Assembly (NCBI GenBank): GCA_030686995.1
Contig: CM060686.1
Coordinates: 72,396,819-72,460,818, forward strand
Length of the DNA: 64,000 nucleotides
From: Artemisia argyi
Lineage: Eukaryota > Streptophyta > Magnoliopsida > Asterales > Asteraceae
Reading direction: 5' to 3'
Shown here piece by piece: positions 1-10,369 of the stretch (position 1 is the stretch's first letter; the number at the start of each line of letters is the position of its first letter). Under the pieces are notes generated by a model. That model ran no database searches. It was given only the letters and a program-made list of their open reading frames with translations, and was not told the origin of the DNA. Both the position numbers and the translations under genes were made by a program.

Positions 1-479
1 TGTTAAGAGTAAGATTAATACGTAGGAGTATTAAATAGCTTTTCCAGTGAAGGTTGTATTTTTAGTGTATGCTATTTTTGTATTTTGGTTTTCTTCTTAT
101 GTGATTGCTATCTTTTAACACGGATATTAGGCGATGTTGAGTTGCTATCTTGTGCCAAATGGTTCATTTCTCAAGTAGTTTTGGTTTATGTTTCACGACT
201 TAGAATTTAGTGTGTCAAATTACTTCACGCCTTGCTCTTAAGGTGATTTGCACATTGGTCAATCAAGTTGCTAGAAATGAACCATTGCAACCCAACGGCT
301 ACTTTTCCCTTTTTTATACACTATTTTTAAACAACAATTTTTATTCGCCAAAGAATTACGTGATAAACATACACACGAAACTCTTCAACGAAATATTATG
401 GAGCATCTTTGGTAACAATAACGACAACGATTAAAAAAATTAGTTTATTGATAATTTGATGTATTTTTTATTATTTTTT

Positions 480-482
<3 letters not shown>
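1..482. other. Left-edge non-coding stretch
   Basis: AT-rich sequence with no convincing gene. A 74-codon open frame at 210-434 has no recognisable motif and sits in duplicated non-coding sequence. The part from about 115 to 210 is repeated in diverged form at about 1662-1755; both contain the phrases ACACGGATATTAGGC and TCACGACTTA. I see nothing else here. Confidence 0.6.

Positions 483-560
<78 letters not shown>
483..560. repeat. (AT)n microsatellite
   Basis: Uninterrupted alternating AT for about 78 bases. Such tracts are length-variable in plants; assembly length may be unreliable here. Confidence 0.97.
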
Positions 561-564
<4 letters not shown>

Positions 565-769
565 GTATTTTTATTCACTGTATGAAAATTAAATTGTTTT
601 GAGAAAAATGGAAAAGAAAATAAAATGGTAGGTCTAAAAGTGAGGTTTTAACTTAAGTTACCGTAAAAATTGTTTTGAGTGTGTGCGTGTAAGAAAAATA
701 GAAAAAGGAAAAACCGAGATGGTGCTATGGTGTCAATTTGGCTTAAGCCACCGCATTAAAACTGATGGT

Positions 770-1565
770 AGACCACTTAGGTTGCGTTTCAAAATTTCAA
801 ATATTTATTGCTATATCATATATTTGAGGTCTAAATTTATTTGTTGGCTTTAATACACATGAATTTTATCGGTGAAGAACAAATTATTGACTTGCATGTC
901 AATATGATGGGGTCTTTTTCTATTTATTAAATACCCTCTCGAAGTTCCATAATGGAAATGGTTTACCACGTATGATATTTAGCTATTTATAGAAATGCAC
1001 ACGTATGGAATTAATCCTAACGTGTTAATTTCTTAAATTTAAGCAACTTTCCAACTATACCAATAACTTTCAGTATCAGTTACAACTCAAAATTATATCT
1101 TATGTTGTTGAATTACTTGCACGCTCAACTATACTAAACCTTTCTAAGCAAAAACAATATATCATCTATACTTTGTTCAAACAAACTGCTCATGTTCTAT
1201 AAATTGAAAAACTTGTGACATAATTAAAGATTAATTACGACAGTACACAAACACATGTTTTGCTACTAGTCTATACTACTTATAAGGAGTGAATATCTAT
1301 TCATGAAATATTTTTGCCTAAATACCTCTAAATTTCTCTTAATACACTTTAAGCTTGATCAATTTTAAACTTGGTAACTTTTCAAAAACATACACTACAT
1401 TAATTTTCAAAAACACGCACTTTTTATTTCAAAAATCACACGATTTACCTCAAAGATCGAACTAGAATCACGATTTTGCATATATAATTATTTGACGCTA
1501 TACACCGTCGCTTTACGCGGATATTTGTCAGTTAATTTGATAACACATTAATGATTAGTCTATTT
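770..1565. repeat. Diverged direct duplication, copy A
   Basis: This stretch matches 3530-4855 in the same orientation. Shared landmarks in order are: a segment around AAATATTTATTGCT; the phrase GGGTCTTTTTCTATT; TTTATAGAAATGCACACGTA; CCAACTTTCCAACTATACC (as CAACTTTCCAACTATACC here); TTACTTGCACGCTCAACTAT; and ATTAATGATTAGTCTATTTA. Copy A has no insertion where copy B carries the 820-bp Harbinger element, so it serves as a paralogous empty site. No gene is visible inside. Confidence 0.75.
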
Positions 1566-2500
1566 AGGATGTGTTTGTTTCAGCTTATGGCTTATTTAGT
1601 TTTCAGCTTATGTTTCATAAGCTCACTATATAAGCCGAATGTGTATTTCCTTCAATGGAAAATAACACGGATATTAGGCCATGTTCAGCTGTTATCGTTT
1701 GCCAAATGATTCATTCCTCAAGTGTTATTTATTTATGCTTTCACGACTTAAAATTGTAAATTATAAAAATTCACCAAGTTAATTCTACTATTCCTAACCT
1801 GTTCCTTTATAACAGTGTTTAGATAAATTTGCCTATAAATCACGTCTCGACACCAACCACCCCATAAACGCCTAGAGTTAACTGTTTTCTGGGTTTAGAT
1901 ATGTGCAAGTTTGTTTGTTTGCTTTATTATTATTGTTATTATTATTATTATTTTTTTGGCTAGTGCACTTCCAAAGATGAACAAGTTAGGAAACATATTG
2001 TTATTATTTAAATGTGTTTGTGGTGGAAGTAGAACATTCGAACTATGAACATGTAAGAAAGACATGTTGCATATTTGAACTTATAATGATGTCCATATTG
2101 AGTTATAAATTTGCATGACTCCCTGTAATGTCGCTTTTATGAGGGTTTGAATTTACAGTCATGCTCTACATATCATTGCAGCATTATTATGTTTCATGGG
2201 AGATGGCTGATGGCATGGGATGGTAAATCAAATGGTAGAATTGGAAATGAAATAAGATCTTCTAAAGTAACTTTAGTAAAGCTGTAAGATTGCGAGTTAC
2301 TGGATTTATGAGTGAGCCACTGGATTTGTGAGAGTACTACTTTAGAGGATAAGTCCTTGGAAATGTGAGGTAGAACCGGAAATGTGAGAGTAGTGGTTGA
2401 GAAAATAGCGTAATTGAAGAAAAGGACACATGGGTTTATAGAGTTTCACTATTTAGTTAATAGGATCTGACAAACAAGTAAATACTTTCAATAAACAACG
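1566..2500. other. Non-coding stretch
   Basis: No open frame or motif of note. It includes a diverged second copy of the 115-210 segment (about 1662-1755) and a short ATT-rich tract near 1926-1950. Confidence 0.5.
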
Positions 2501-2504
2501 ATGT

Positions 2505-2795
2505 GGTCTAGTGTGGTCTAGTGGTAAACACTTAACTTGTTAAGTGTGCCACTAAGAGAGTAGTACCGGATGGGTGACCATCCGTGAAGTCCTCTTTGAT
2601 CATATGGTCTGTTGATACTAGGCTTTCAAAGTCTTTCAATGAAGATTTCAACCCACTAGGGTTCGAATCTGAAGAAGGCAGGGTTTACTTCAAATTAAGT
2701 GTCGTGCATTCGGGCGGCTTAAGTTGAAGATTTTCCCCCTATCGGGTTTCGAATTGGTCAAGGATTTCTCCGAAAGAACCGTTCCAAAAAAAATT
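2505..2795 (+). mobile_element. SINE-like element with 5S-rRNA-derived head
   Basis: A tRNA-A-box-like phrase (TGGTCTAGTGGTAAAC) at about 2510-2530 is followed at about 2535-2596 by a stretch that lines up with the internal promoter half of 5S rRNA: a GTTAAGTGTG phrase, GAGAGTAGTACCGGATGGGT, GACC and GAAGTCCTC. A B-box-like GGGTTCGAATC lies near 2659-2669. The tail ends in an A-rich run near 2785-2795. Plant 5S genes carry the order GTTAAGCGTGC, GAGAGTAGTACT, GGATGGGTGACC, GGGAAGTCCTC, so the match is strong, but it is not a 5S gene because the 5' half is missing. I infer a Pol III-derived short retroelement; its exact ends and target duplication were not resolved. Confidence 0.6.
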
Positions 2796-3529
2796 ACATT
2801 TATTTAGTATACACGTGATACAAAGTATACTAGGAGAACCATAAAAAGTTCTACTGTATAAAAAAATATCTTAATTCTTAAATTCGAATATAAGTGACAA
2901 TCATCAATTTCTTTCGATCCTTTTGTGGTCATTGTTATCTTAATGGATTAGTTATTTACACTAAATTCATTGATTTATAACAGAAAAAAACTTTTATCTT
3001 TACAGATTCGTTCTTATAAATAAAAAAAATTATTTAAAAGTAAGAGCTATGTAAGAATTATTTCAATAGTCTGATCAAATTTAGTTGTTTAATCAAAACT
3101 TTTTTTTTTTTTTTTTTTTTTTTTTCTTTTTTTGAAGTGGCGATTTTTTTTAATCAAAATTATTTCAATCGTGTTTAACATTTTGATCCCGCTGCGCCGC
3201 GTGAACAAAAGATACTTATTTAATGTATGAAGCAAGTTACTCTATCTGTCTCAAATTAATAGTTCATATTTTCTTTTTAGGTTGTCTCAAAAAAAATGTC
3301 CACTTTCCCTTTTAAGTACTAATGGAATATAGTGGAGGAATATTCTAAATGAATGGTTGAAAATTGTAACGAACCCACTTTTATTAAACTTTATGATTTT
3401 TATCTTCTGACAATAATTTTGAGACGGAAGGAGTATTACATTACAAATATGAGAATTCTCACAACTTAATTGACCTATTGTGTTGGTTATTGTGATGAGC
3501 AAATCGTACCAAAAACGGATGGCGAGGCA
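2796..3529. other. Non-coding stretch with T tract
   Basis: AT-rich and without a gene. It contains a poly-T tract at about 3101-3125. The phrase GAGACGGAAGGAGTA at 3421-3435 resembles the edge of common plant Mariner/Stowaway-like MITEs, but the partner end was not located with confidence. The minus-strand open frame at 3287-3541 has no recognisable features. Confidence 0.4.
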
Positions 3530-3709
3530 CTGAGGTTGCATTTCAAATATTTATTGCTCTCATCTATATAAATTACCATATAATTAATTTTACTTTAACT
3601 ACTCATAAGTTTTTCCATTAAAGAACAAAGTACATATTGACATATTGACTTGCAAGTCAATACATGTGGGTCTTTTTCTATTCTATTAAATTAATTAAAT
3701 GCGTTCTCA

Positions 3710-4346
3710 GGGTGGTGGCAACGGTACCGCTGGGGCAGCGGTTTGCCTCCAAATCGCCGGGGAACACCGCCGCCACCCCAGCGGTTTGGTTCGGCGGTTT
3801 GGTTGGGCAGGGTTTTTCACCGACGCGGTTTGAATATTTGTATCCGTTGGTTTCATTAAATGGTGTTTACGTTGGGGAAGAGACAAAAAAAAAATGAACG
3901 TTGGGGTTTGGAACAAAAAAAAATGAACGTTGGGGTTTGCAAACTTTATATATGTTAATTTTTTTTATACGTTATTATTATTTTTTGTATATGTTAATTT
4001 TTTTTTTGTACGTTATTATTTTTTTTTATACGTAAATTTTTTTTTATACGTTATTATTTTTTATATAGATGAAGATGTTCAAGTTATGAAAGTAAAAACT
4101 AAGGCGGATAAAGTGGCTTGGACGACGGCCCAAGAGGTTGCTTTGGCAAAAGCGTGGATATATGTGTCGACGTGTCCAAAAGTGGGAATCAACGTCAGAT
4201 CGCGGAGAAATATGGATGGCCTACGGATTTTTAGAATAATTATGTTTTTTTTTTCAAGTATTGTGTAATTTTCTTTTTAAAGTATTATGTATTTTTATTT
4301 TAATTATTAATGAAATATTATGTTTTTATTAAATTATTTATTTATG

Positions 4347-4388
<42 letters not shown>

Positions 4389-4529
4389 GTGGTTTGGGAG
4401 GTATGAAAAAAGTATGGTTGCCACTAAAAAAGGGTTGGGAGGTATGAAAAAAGTGTGGGTGAGGTGGAATGATATTATTGGTTGGTTGGGAGGTATGAAA
4501 TTTTTTGGGAGGTATGGTTGCCACCACCC
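3710..4529 (+). mobile_element. Non-autonomous PIF/Harbinger element (820 bp)
   Basis: Ends are inverted repeats: GGGTGGTGGCAAC at the left and GTTGCCACCACCC at the right. It is flanked by the 3-bp target duplication TCA at 3707-3709 and 4530-4532. The inner sequence is GC-rich at the left, then T-rich, with a poly-A tract at about 4344-4385 and a run of GGGAGGTATG phrases on the right. It keeps a fragment of the Myb/SANT-like helper gene but no transposase. The termini match the transposase-bearing element at 6388-8362 over the first 11 bases, so that element or a relative could mobilise it in trans (inference). Confidence 0.9.
4062..4232 (+). pseudogene. Myb/SANT-like Harbinger helper protein fragment
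   Basis: In the frame that is open from 3930 to 4268, the part from about 4062 to 4190 encodes a conserved-looking segment with the order VAWTTAQEVALAKAWIYVS. This matches the start of the trihelix/Myb-like domain of plant Harbinger ORF1 proteins (tryptophan, then E..AL..AW..VS). In those elements ORF1 is the DNA-binding partner needed by the transposase. Only the first part of the domain remains. After about residue 80 of the open frame the sequence turns into low-complexity T-rich DNA, so this is a truncated relic. The codons before about 4062 are derived from T-rich repeat and are not real protein. Confidence 0.7.
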
Positions 4530-4893
4530 TCAAAGTTCCAAAACGGAAATACTTCCTCCATCATTAAATTAAAAATTCTTCTTTGACACGTATGATATTA
4601 ACTATTTATAGAAATGCACACGTATGGAATTAATCGTAACGTGTTAATTTATTTTTTAAAAATTTTGACCAACTTTCCAACTATACCAATAACTTTCAGT
4701 AACAATTACAACTCAAAGTTAAGTTTTAGGTTATTAATTTACTTGCACGCTCAACTATACTATATATAAACACACACATGTATTCACATATGATTTTAGC
4801 TACTTGTTAATCTGATAACAGATTAATGATTAGTCTATTTATTCAACACATTTTAAGTTGATGAAAAGTATCAGTTTCCGCCATATTTTCTAC

Positions 4894-4898
<5 letters not shown>

Positions 4899-4940
<42 letters not shown>
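4899..4940. repeat. Poly-T tract
   Basis: A run of about 42 T. It may mark the A-tail of an old minus-strand retroposed sequence, but no element body or target duplication was recognised beside it. Confidence 0.9.
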
Positions 4941-4945
<5 letters not shown>

Positions 4946-5392
4946 GTCATTCATTAGGGCTATGGATTAAATATCAAAAGATGCAATAATTACTTGTACA
5001 TTGACAATAAACCACCCACCGCTATATTTAACTACACTCAATAGACTAAATATGTCACCCTCAATGCACATTTTTATTTATTTAATGTGACACTTAGAGC
5101 TACAAATGGCAAAACTCGGAGTACTTCTTTATTACGTAGTATTACTTTTATAGTTTTATTAGAAAGAGGATTATTACGCCATGGTAGATACCTCACACAT
5201 CACAACAACTTCTTGATGTTTTTACACGGTCATTTTTACTCTTTTTTAAAATTGTCAGATAAAATCATACGGAGTATATAACTGAACTACAATGTTATAC
5301 TACACGTTTGTAATTAAAGTAACTACAACAAGTAATTAATGTAAGCATAACTCGATCTTAGCTATGATTAAACGGATAAATTGATTATATAC

Positions 5393-6022
5393 CTTTTGAA
5401 TTCGATTATTCTTCTTGAGAAAGTATAGCATAATGCTGCCGATCAGTTTCATTTCCAAAATCCACACGAAAAGTCTTGCGATCATTCCAGCCATTCGAGG
5501 CGCTGTGCACACATCAAATACCATATATAAACACACATATGAATTCACATGTGTAATCAGCGCCGAACCAGAACCAAGTATGACCGGATGCACAAAATTT
5601 TTGAACCGTAATACAATAGAGTTAAAAAGTGAATGTTCATTTAATTATGACCAAATATACTAGAAACATATTTCGATAGACCGGGTGCATTTAAGATGCA
5701 TTTAGGAAAAATCGATATTTTTTTCAAAAACAAACACAACATCGAAAAAATTGGGTTCCCGGGAACCCGCGGGCACCCCGGGTTCCGTCCATGTGTGTAA
5801 TTACTAATTACTAACATGCAAACTGTGTCTGTACGTTGTGTCTGTGCGAGTGTGTAAAAATGATCAAATGAAGAAAGTGATCATGGTCATTATCATGATC
5901 ATGAAAACTGAATGTATAGTACCTTTGACGTCGGCATGGAGATATATTTCATCATAGTTAGGACCGAGATCAACGTCGTTAACATCTTTGTAAACGACGC
6001 CATTATCTCTGATAATCCCCAT
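5393..6022 (-). CDS. Fatty acid amide hydrolase-like gene, first two exons only
   Basis: Exon 1 is 5923-6022: start codon at 6022-6020, 33 codons plus one base, ending CAAAG before a GTACT donor. Exon 2 is 5393-5502: acceptor TGTGCACAG, ending CAAAAG before GTATAT. Joined, they give 70 residues in one frame. The exon-2 part reads APRMAGMIARLFVWILE and then a hydrophobic stretch ending LKKNNRIQK. This matches my recollection of the N terminus of plant FAAH-type amidases, which have a VKAPRMAG-like motif followed by an LF..LE..IG..LL..LK..N segment. The amidase-signature domain with its Ser-Ser-Lys triad would follow but is not seen in the 5.4 kb to the left. Either the gene continues beyond the window through a very long, transposon-filled intron, or this is a 5' fragment. 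A TATA box lies at the expected distance upstream. Confidence 0.55.
5503..5922 (-). other. Intron 1 of the FAAH-like gene
   Basis: About 420 bases with a GT donor at 5922-5921 and an AG acceptor at 5504-5503. It contains most of the dispersed repeat described at 5555-5790 and no reading frame of note. Confidence 0.5.
5555..5790 (-). repeat. Dispersed repeat, copy 1 (minus)
   Basis: Read on the minus strand, this segment matches 9605-9810 on the plus strand. Shared features in order are: a GGGTTCCCGGG/GTGCCCGGG-type GC-rich start, TTTTTTCGAT, AATCGATTTTT-like phrase, TCTTAAATGCAC, GTTTCTAGTAT, and TTGTGCATCCGGTCATA. No terminal repeats were found, so the class is unknown. It lies between FAAH-like exon 2 and exon 1, partly overlapping the intron. 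Confidence 0.65.
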
Positions 6023-6137
6023 TGTATTAGTAAAAGTGTGCTAACTTTTTCGTGAGGGAAGTTAGTCAGTGTTAGAGGAGATGAAGGAGAAGTGAAAGAC
6101 TTTAAGTAACGTGACCTCTCAACTACCTAGTGCCTTT

Positions 6138-6147
6138 ATTTATAGTG
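6138..6147 (-). promoter_or_regulatory. TATA box of the FAAH-like gene
   Basis: On the minus strand the sequence reads CTATAAATAA, about 115 bases upstream of the start codon at 6022. Transcription would start near 6110, giving a 5' leader of roughly 85-90 bases rich in CT. That layout is typical for a plant Pol II promoter and supports exon 1 as a real first exon. Confidence 0.6.
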
Positions 6148-6670
6148 CCAGTGTGAGTGTGCAGTGTGCGTGTTGGTCTGTGCAAAAGACTAAAAGTTTA
6201 TGTAGTCAACACACAATAACATTTTAATGTAGTGGTTTCTTTTTTTGTAAAATGATTGGACATCAAAGAAAGTTTACAAGACTAGCTAGGTTGATATTTT
6301 GTGATTGGTTTAGTTTTAGCATGCTTTAAAACCGAATGTTTTTGTCCAGATTTTGGTTTTTGATGAAAACTGTTTCAATTGGTTTTAGGGTGGTGGCAGT
6401 GGTGAGGAGTTAACCTCCCAACCAACCAATAATATCACTCCACCTTACTTACACCTTTTTCAAACCTCCCAACTATTTTTAGTGGCAATCATACATTTTT
6501 AAACCTCCCAAACTACCAACTTTTTTTTATTTTATTTTTTATTTTCATAATTAAATAATTTAATAAAAACACAACATTTCTTTAATAATTAAAACAAAAA
6601 TACATAATACATGAAAAAAACATAATTAAATGAAAAATACATAATACGTAAAATAAAAGAAAAGAAATAA

Positions 6671-7485
6671 CTAGTCATCAAGGTATGCTAAGTTTTGAAC
6701 ATCTACGTGCTCCGTAAGATCGTATTGGAGACGATAATGAATTTGTTCGTTGAGTAACTCCGGTAGTACACTATCGTCATATACTGGCGCAACCGGCGGA
6801 TCCATTATATGAACCGGTGATATTGCCTCCTCGTCGTCTTTTAAAATCATATTGCACAATATGATACACGTATTAACGACATGTCGAATCTTTTCCACCG
6901 ACATAGCACGGAGAGGACGACTGAGAATCATCCATTTTGACTTTAGACGACCAAAAGCTCGCTCGACATCTTTTCTTGCAGACTCTTGTAACTTCTTGAA
7001 CCTTTTTTCCTTCGGGTCATTGGGATGCTTATATGCTTTAACAAACGTAGAATACGTAGGATAGATTCCATCGGTAAGATAATATCCACGTTTGTAAAGA
7101 CGTCCATTTACAGAAAATGAACTGTTTGGCGCCGTTCCATTTCGCTCCGTAGTATACAATGGAGACTGGTTCAAAACATTGATATCGTTGTTTGCACCGG
7201 GAGGACCAAAAAATGAATGCCATATCCACAAATCGTATGAAGCGACGGATTCAAGCATAATAGTAGGGTATTGGTGATCACCTCGCTTGTATTGACCTTT
7301 CAAATGTTTGGGACAATTTCGCCAAACGAAATGTGTACAATCAATGCTACCAAGCATTCCAGGAATGTGATGTTGTTCTTCATGAAACTCGAATAAGCGT
7401 GCAATATCATGGGATGTCGGCCTACGTAAGAACTCTCGACCATATAATTCAATAACCGCATGGCAAAAATTATCAAGGCATTCTC
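6671..7485 (-). CDS. Harbinger transposase, exon 2 (DDE nuclease domain)
   Basis: Begins after acceptor TTTTTATAG at 7487-7486 and ends with a stop at 6671-6673. Exons 1 and 2 total 1254 bases, exactly 418 codons, giving a 417-residue protein. The DDE_Tnp_4 catalytic triad is complete by inspection: Asp195 in GSIDCTHF, Asp285 in YYLTDGIYP, and Glu321 in [10 protein letters not shown]. The family glycine-rich stretch [14 protein letters not shown] lies between the first two. The protein would cut and paste DNA at TTA/TAA-like sites in the nucleus, normally together with the Myb-like partner. There are no inactivating changes that I can see, which suggests recent activity. Overlapping plus-strand and minus-strand open frames here are shadows. 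Confidence 0.9.
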
Positions 7486-7588
7486 CTATAAAAATAATTA
7501 TAACGAAAACAATAAAAAAATATTCTAACGATAACATTATAAATAATTATTACGAAAACATTAATAACAAAAAAATACGAATATTAAC
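7486..7588 (-). other. Intron of the Harbinger transposase gene
   Basis: 103 bases, AT-rich, with a GT donor (7588-7587) and an AG acceptor (7487-7486). Reading through it would add a stop immediately (the codon after TCAGGT is TAA), so splicing is required for the full protein. Confidence 0.8.
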
Positions 7589-8027
7589 CTGATGTTCTTC
7601 GTGCCATGTTTAAATAGTCGTCAAATCTATCCGGAGGTTCACCCGTTGCGAGTTGCCGAATGGCGGATGTGCATTTATGTAATGCCGTGAAACTTCTTGC
7701 ACCCCTCGCATCATATCCCTCTTGAAACCAATTGAATCTCGCTTCAATATCACTAACAATTCTTAAAAACAAACTTTTATTCATACGAAACCTATCACGG
7801 AAAATATGGTGAGCAAACTTTGGTCGTTCGACGAAATAGTCATTCTTTAGAGTTTGTAAAGCTTTTTCTCGAAAACGTGTGACATATGCTCGTGTTTCGG
7901 TAGAGGTTGCCGTGTCATCAATCGAATCATACATGGCTAAAAAGGTTGATAGCGTACTACCCGTTGAAAGAATCGATTCGGAAGACTCGGGGGGATAATA
8001 TAAATCGTCGGACGAAGAAGAAGACAT
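7589..8027 (-). CDS. Harbinger transposase, exon 1
   Basis: Starts at an ATG at 8027-8025 with a Ser/Asp-rich beginning (MSSSSSDDLYYPP). It runs 146 codons plus one base to ATCAG before a GTTAAT donor at 7588. The segment around residues 65-140 contains YFVERPKFAHHIFRDRFRM and a later LHKCTSAIRQLATGEPPDRF. This is the helix-rich N-terminal region seen ahead of the DDE_Tnp_4 nuclease in plant Harbinger transposases. No stop or frameshift is seen. Splicing to exon 2 at 7485 keeps the frame. Confidence 0.85.
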
Positions 8028-8365
8028 TGTGTTGTTTGTATTGGATGTGGAATTTGAGTTGGAAGTGTGTTTTTTGAATTGGAAAAGTGTGGGTTTTATA
8101 GAATTTTTTTTTTTTTTTTTTTTTTTTTTTTGGGTCCAACGGGTATATTTTTTTTTTTACCGTTTGAATTTTTTTTTTTTTTTTTTAATTCACACGCTCC
8201 ATGCCAAGTTCCAACGTATATATAACGGCTATATATTTCTCAAACCGCCCCGGTGAACTTTGCCTCCCAAACTAACCTCCGATGTTAACCGGCGAGGTGG
8301 CAATGGTGTTCACCGCCGGTTAACCCAAACCGTTGGTGAAACCGGCACCACTGCCACCACCCTTA

Positions 8366-9604
8366 GATCTGAAAAAAGTAAACAAGTACTATTATCATTA
8401 ATGTAATCACAATGAGAATGCATGTCTTGATTGCATGGTAATATGGTATGGAGCCCATGGTACTATAAATGAGACAAATTTTGTTCTAAGCTAGAAACAG
8501 GTTTTCCTAAGCAACTCTCACCAACCTAACAAATAATTCAACAATCAACATTAACGTTAATCACAAGATTATCTAAACGTCTTTCTTCGTTTCTCCCGAT
8601 TGTCAAACCCAACTTCTAAACGAAAAATAGATCGAATCAAATTAGCAAAATACATGAAAGAAAAATAAAATGTAATGAATTCTTTTACATGTTACCAAAG
8701 GTTACCTTTGACTTACATATTTTCATTACATTGGTAACGACGTAACATTGCTTAATTACTTCTTAGTTCGTACTCATGAGTGTTTAATACTTTAATGTTT
8801 AGAAATGTACATGTGTATAATTGTTGTCAGTCAAGGCGTTGGATCTGATCCTTCCTAATGACTGTCGTTACTCCTCAATTGTAAGAATCATGAGACATAT
8901 AGCATCGAAGTCGGACCTAGCTTGTCCTTCATATCGACAGGACATGCATGAAGGATGCCCAATATCTTAGCAATCTTCGTTATTCATCTTCTCTATAAGA
9001 AACAACACGTAAAACTTTGGTTCGACTCTTCCTAAAAAGGCGGTTATTTATGACGACATTGTTTCTAGTTCTTTCACTTGGTGTAATTCGAGATCCAATC
9101 ATAAGTGTAGTTGGGTAAATTGGTTAAAAAATCCAATGCTTGTAATCATGTACTCCGTAATATATTTTGTAGCTTCTTGCTAGTTATTAATACAATCCGC
9201 CGTTAATTTTTTTTTAATCATTTAACTAATACATATCTATCATAAACTCATAAAGAAGCATGTAATGTTTGGTTAGAATATTTAATATTAATTATATTAA
9301 CTAATACGAGTATACTTCAAGAAAAAGATTGTTATAAGACTCGAAAATAATACATATTACACATCAGTAGACCAAGAAACAGATAGCTTCCAATCAAGCT
9401 GTTTTTGCTTTTAAACATTTTCCCAACAATGACACTACAATATTTGGCATTTCTGTTGGTCAAAACTTTAGATTGTTACTTACACAATATATTTAGCACT
9501 ACATTCGTTCGTTCTCAGCTCGTATATGTATTCTCAAATAAATGTTAAATATTCATATGGTATTATGGTTTAAGCTACTTTTGTGTACTTTCTTAGCCAC
9601 GGAC
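8366..9604. other. Non-coding stretch
   Basis: No gene recognised. Around 8660-8760 there are repeated ATGTAATGAA/TTCATTACAT and GGTAACC/GTTACC phrases in both orientations, suggesting a decayed MITE with inverted structure. Its ends could not be fixed. Confidence 0.4.
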
Positions 9605-9810
9605 AGAGCGAGGAGGGTTCCCGTGGGTGCCCGGGCATCCCATGGATTTTTTCGATATAGTGTTAATTTTTGAAGAAAAAAAAACATCGATTTTTTCTAA
9701 AGTTATCTTAAATGCACTCAGTCCATCAAAATGTGTTTCTAGTATTATTGTTCAAATTTTTTTGTGCATCCGGTCATATTTGATCTTGTCTCCATCCCTG
9801 TTCTTAGCTA
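9605..9810 (+). repeat. Dispersed repeat, copy 2 (plus)
   Basis: Same repeat as 5555-5790 but in opposite orientation, starting near GGTTCCCGTGGGTGCCCGGG and ending near TTGTGCATCCGGTCATATTT. The plus-strand open frame over 9627-9860 is a by-product and shows no protein motif. Confidence 0.65.
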
Positions 9811-10327
9811 TATATCATGATATGATACTTATAAAAATTCAAATACTGTTTATCATTTAAAAGTTTAGCTAACAACATCCCTTAAAGCCACATTTTATTC
9901 AAAATATAATGCATTGCCCAAACAAGATCACTATCATTTAGTTATTATCTGTCAAAATTATAAAAAACAACAAAGATTTATGGATTGTATTTTAGAACTA
10001 ATCTGGAGCAAGTGAGCAAAAGACACGAAAAATGACTAAAAAAGAAGCCAAAAATGAGGATTTACACCAAAGTCTTCTACATTGTATAGGATTTATTCCT
10101 ATATGGCGTACACGTGAGAAGACCCATATTTATAAGTCCCTTATTGAAGCTTATACGGCGTAGAGGATTCATAGCTATATGCCGTAGATGAAGAAAAATC
10201 CTTGAAGTGGTTTTTACAGCGTAGAGAGGTCAATGTGTTGAGTCAAATTCTGGCTAAATTATCCCTCACAAATATTTGAAAAATCAAATCAGCCTAAATT
10301 AAGGATAGCTGATTACATCAGAGATCC

Positions 10328-10330
<3 letters not shown>
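9811..10330. other. Non-coding stretch
   Basis: No gene. Around 10100-10230 the phrases TATGGCGTAC, TACGGCGTAGAGG, TATGCCGTAGATG and CAGCGTAGAGAGG recur at roughly 40-60 base spacing. I do not recognise this short dispersed motif series. Confidence 0.4.

Positions 10331-10365
<35 letters not shown>
10331..10365. repeat. (CT)n microsatellite
   Basis: About 17 uninterrupted CT units. Confidence 0.97.

Positions 10366-10369
<4 letters not shown>

Larger units (their letters stand above)
3530..4855. repeat. Diverged direct duplication, copy B (carries a Harbinger insertion)
   Basis: Second copy of 770-1565, same order and orientation, interrupted by the Harbinger derivative at 3710-4529. Copy A reads ...CTCTCGAAGTTCCAT where this copy reads ...TTCTCA, element, TCAAAGTTCCAAA. 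That confirms where the transposon entered. Confidence 0.75.
6388..8362 (-). mobile_element. PIF/Harbinger transposon with transposase gene (1975 bp)
   Basis: The left end GGGTGGTGGCAGTGGTG and the right end CACCACTGCCACCACCC form a perfect 17-bp terminal inverted repeat. The flanking TTA at 6385-6387 and 8363-8365 is the classical Harbinger 3-bp target duplication. Inside is one two-exon transposase gene on the minus strand. The Myb/SANT-like ORF1 found in autonomous Harbinger elements is absent, so the element is probably not self-sufficient. Poly-T tracts lie at about 8104-8130, 8149-8158 and 8169-8186. The matching termini of the 820-bp element at 3710-4529, which keeps a piece of ORF1, place both in one family. 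Confidence 0.95.
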
